Program-made: the position numbers and the translations under genes
Origin: Actinomycetota bacterium
GTDB lineage: Bacteria > Actinomycetota > Acidimicrobiia > Acidimicrobiales > Ilumatobacteraceae
NCBI GenBank assembly: GCA_005793785.1
Contig: SXPW01000174.1
Coordinates: forward strand, 1 to 6,847
DNA length: 6,847 bases
Direction of reading: 5' to 3'
Notes under the pieces: generated by a model
Seen by the model: only the letters and a program-made list of their open reading frames with translations
Database searches by the model: none
What the model was told of the DNA's origin: nothing
Part shown: positions 6,007-6,847 of the stretch, piece by piece
Layout: each line of letters begins with the position of its first letter
Numbering within the stretch: position 1 is the first letter of the stretch

Positions 6007-6030
6007 GCCGGGATCGATGAGGAGAATGAC

Positions 6031-6510
6031 ATGACCACCACTACCCCACCAACCCCTGCCGACGGCGACGTCGACCCGAACCAGTTCGAGTGGCAACTCA
6101 CGCGAGCACACGTCGACTACGTGCTGCACTACACGCATTGGATACCCATGGGCCGCGGGTTCACCCAGCAGATGCTTGCCAAGTACTACCCCGGCTGGAC
6201 GCTCGGTCGCCTCATCAGGCTGTTCGACGCGGCTGGTATCCGCATCGAACCCGACGATCTCGATGGTGCACCCGGTGCGCCGCACGGTGGACGCTGCCAT
6301 TGGCAAGTCGTCGCGTTCTACTTCACCGATGAGACGCACTTCCATGTGGTGTGGGATCGCACTCGCGAGTTCGACGTGAAGTACACGGCCCACGATCTCG
6401 ATGACGACACGCGTCGCCCCGGTGGTGTCGGCCCATCCCGCGGCAAGAACATTCGCGCGACCTTCGCGCCGCGACCGGTTGATCTCTCGGGCAAGACGTT
6501 CTTTGACTGA
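6031..6510 (+). CDS. Unrecognised 159-aa protein
   Basis: I do not recognise a family. The N-terminus is Thr/Pro-rich (residues 2-9) and acidic, probably disordered. From about 17 to 75 the sequence looks folded and helical (FEWQLTRAHVDYVLHY, then FTQQMLAKYYPGWTLGRLIRLFDAAGI), with a spacing that could hold a helix-turn-helix-like unit. Residues 89-120 are aromatic and His-rich and look like beta strands (CHWQVVAFYFTD, then HFHVVWDR and FDVKYTA). The C-terminus is Gly/Arg-rich, then FAPRPVDLSGKTFFD. The ATG at 6031 has GAGGAG at 6019-6024 with a 6-nt spacer, which outweighs the in-frame GTG at 5920. It is divergent from the fused nuclease gene. No signal peptide or membrane segment is visible. 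Base use resembles its neighbours. Confidence 0.8.
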   Translation: MTTTTPPTPADGDVDPNQFEWQLTRAHVDYVLHYTHWIPMGRGFTQQMLAKYYPGWTLGRLIRLFDAAGIRIEPDDLDGAPGAPHGGRCHWQVVAFYFTDETHFHVVWDRTREFDVKYTAHDLDDDTRRPGGVGPSRGKNIRATFAPRPVDLSGKTFFD

Positions 6511-6552
6511 AATGACGACGATGTTCGAACGCATACGGTCACTCCGAACGAA

Positions 6553-6583
6553 TTGGCTGTGCAACATCCCTGTGGCACGCTGG
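6553..6583 (+). promoter_or_regulatory. Promoter-like motif copy C, just before the HD-domain gene
   Basis: TTGGCT (6553-6558), a 17-nt spacer and CACGCT (6576-6581) make a plausible vegetative promoter. The motif AACATCCCTGTGGCACGCTG (6563-6582) spans the spacer and -10. Transcription would start at about 6588-6590, at the ATG, giving a leaderless mRNA. This fits the lack of a good Shine-Dalgarno. The motif recurs as two inverted copies at 5873-5914. Confidence 0.45.
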
Positions 6584-6589
6584 AAACGC

Positions 6590-6847
6590 ATGAGTGAGGG
6601 AACGCCCCGTTGGAGTGCAGGGCGGCTCACCCACGCGGCTCTCGGAATTGCAGTCGAGCGTTTTGCCAACGTTCCTCGCAAGGGCGGCGATACGCCGTAC
6701 CTCTCGCACCTACTCGCAGTGTCCGCGCTCGTCATGGAACACGGGGGTGATGAGATACAAACGGCGGCCGGCCTCCTGCACGACGTCCTCGAGGACACGA
6801 AGATCCCTGCGACGGAGTTGGTCGAACTGCTCCAAACCCGTGGAGTC
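6590..6847 (+). CDS. HD-domain phosphohydrolase, SpoT/MESH1-like, N-terminal fragment
   Basis: Eighty-six codons are visible before the window ends, still open. They show the start of a metal-dependent HD hydrolase: PRKGGDTPYLSHLLAVSAL with H40, then AAGLLHDVLEDT with H64-D65 and E68-D69. This pattern (R-K-x-x-x-x-P-Y-x-x-H, then H-D-x-x-E-D-T) is the one found in the (p)ppGpp hydrolase domain of RelA/SpoT and in small alarmone hydrolases such as MESH1. Whether a synthetase domain follows cannot be seen. The ATG at 6590 fits the usual short N-terminus (T-P-R-W before the first helix). In-frame ATGs at 6512 and 6521 would add residues that look untranslated and overlap the promoter-like motif. 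Substrate is inferred from family only. Confidence 0.82.
   Translation, partial: MSEGTPRWSAGRLTHAALGIAVERFANVPRKGGDTPYLSHLLAVSALVMEHGGDEIQTAAGLLHDVLEDTKIPATELVELLQTRGV

Larger units (their letters stand above)
5792..6030. other. Divergent control region between the fused nuclease and the 159-aa gene
   Basis: This 239-bp gap between divergent starts has no convincing coding sequence. It contains two separate dyads: a long inverted repeat at 5873-5914 built from two opposed copies of a promoter-like motif, and a 15-17 bp palindrome at 5984-6000. The open frame that runs through it into the plus-strand gene reads as Arg/Pro/Gly-rich nonsense until the Shine-Dalgarno-preceded ATG at 6031. Confidence 0.6.

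Noticed and set aside
5785..6030. Upstream extension of the 159-aa protein, including a GTG at 5920 just after motif copy A
   Set aside because: The frame is open but reads as Arg/Pro-rich filler across two palindromes. The ATG at 6031 has GAGGAG at a 6-nt spacing. Leaderless use of the GTG is not excluded.
6295..6305. Palindrome TGCCATTGGCA inside the 159-aa gene
   Set aside because: It is short, lies within coding sequence and has no matching copy elsewhere, so it is compatible with chance.
6512..6589. Earlier in-frame ATGs (6512, 6521) for the HD-domain gene
   Set aside because: They would translate through the -35/-10-like motif and add residues not typical of this family's short N-terminus.
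6574..6590. Sigma-54 promoter at TGGCACG
   Set aside because: The required TTGC-like -12 element four bases later is missing; the sequence there is AAAC.

Overview
The window is GC-rich bacterial chromosome. Gene order (DUF1844-like gene divergent from infC-rpmI-rplT, then a TrmH/TsnR-type methyltransferase) and the use of GTG and other non-ATG starts point to Actinomycetota. Protein style suggests a lineage such as Acidimicrobiia, but that is an inference and I ran no search.

Layout. Positions 1-2113 (minus strand) hold a compact translation operon: infC, rpmI, rplT, a TrmH-family rRNA methyltransferase, and the first 33 codons of msrA at the window edge. rplT/trmH and trmH/msrA each overlap by 4 nt, so translation is probably coupled. 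Neither infC nor trmH has an ATG/GTG/TTG start where homology requires one. infC best fits an ATA start that overlaps the stop of a 7-codon leader ORF with a strong Shine-Dalgarno. trmH best fits a CTG start overlapping the rplT stop.

Positions 2114-2362 are a divergent control region with a 33-bp palindrome built from two LexA-box-like dyads. It lies between infC and a plus-strand DUF1844-like small gene (2363-2689).

Positions 2717-5791 (minus strand) carry two nuclease-type genes: a large two-domain protein (Cas4/RecB-like PD-(D/E)XK domain with four cysteines, fused to a DUF2779 domain with DEDDy exonuclease-like signatures), followed 69 nt downstream by rmuC. They plausibly form a DNA-processing or repair unit.

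Positions 5792-6030 are a second divergent control region. It holds a 42-bp inverted repeat and a separate palindrome resembling a tRNA-Ser(UGA) anticodon arm. The inverted repeat consists of two inverted copies of a motif close to ACAYCCCTGTGGCANNNTG. A third copy lies just before the last gene, so this looks like a shared promoter or regulator site.

Positions 6031-6510 (plus) encode an unrecognised 159-aa protein. Positions 6590-6847 (plus) are the start of an HD-domain phosphohydrolase of the SpoT/MESH1 type, cut by the window end.

Most of the window is ordinary housekeeping sequence. The best leads are the repeated promoter-like motif, the LexA-like double dyad, the infC start arrangement and the fused nuclease beside rmuC.
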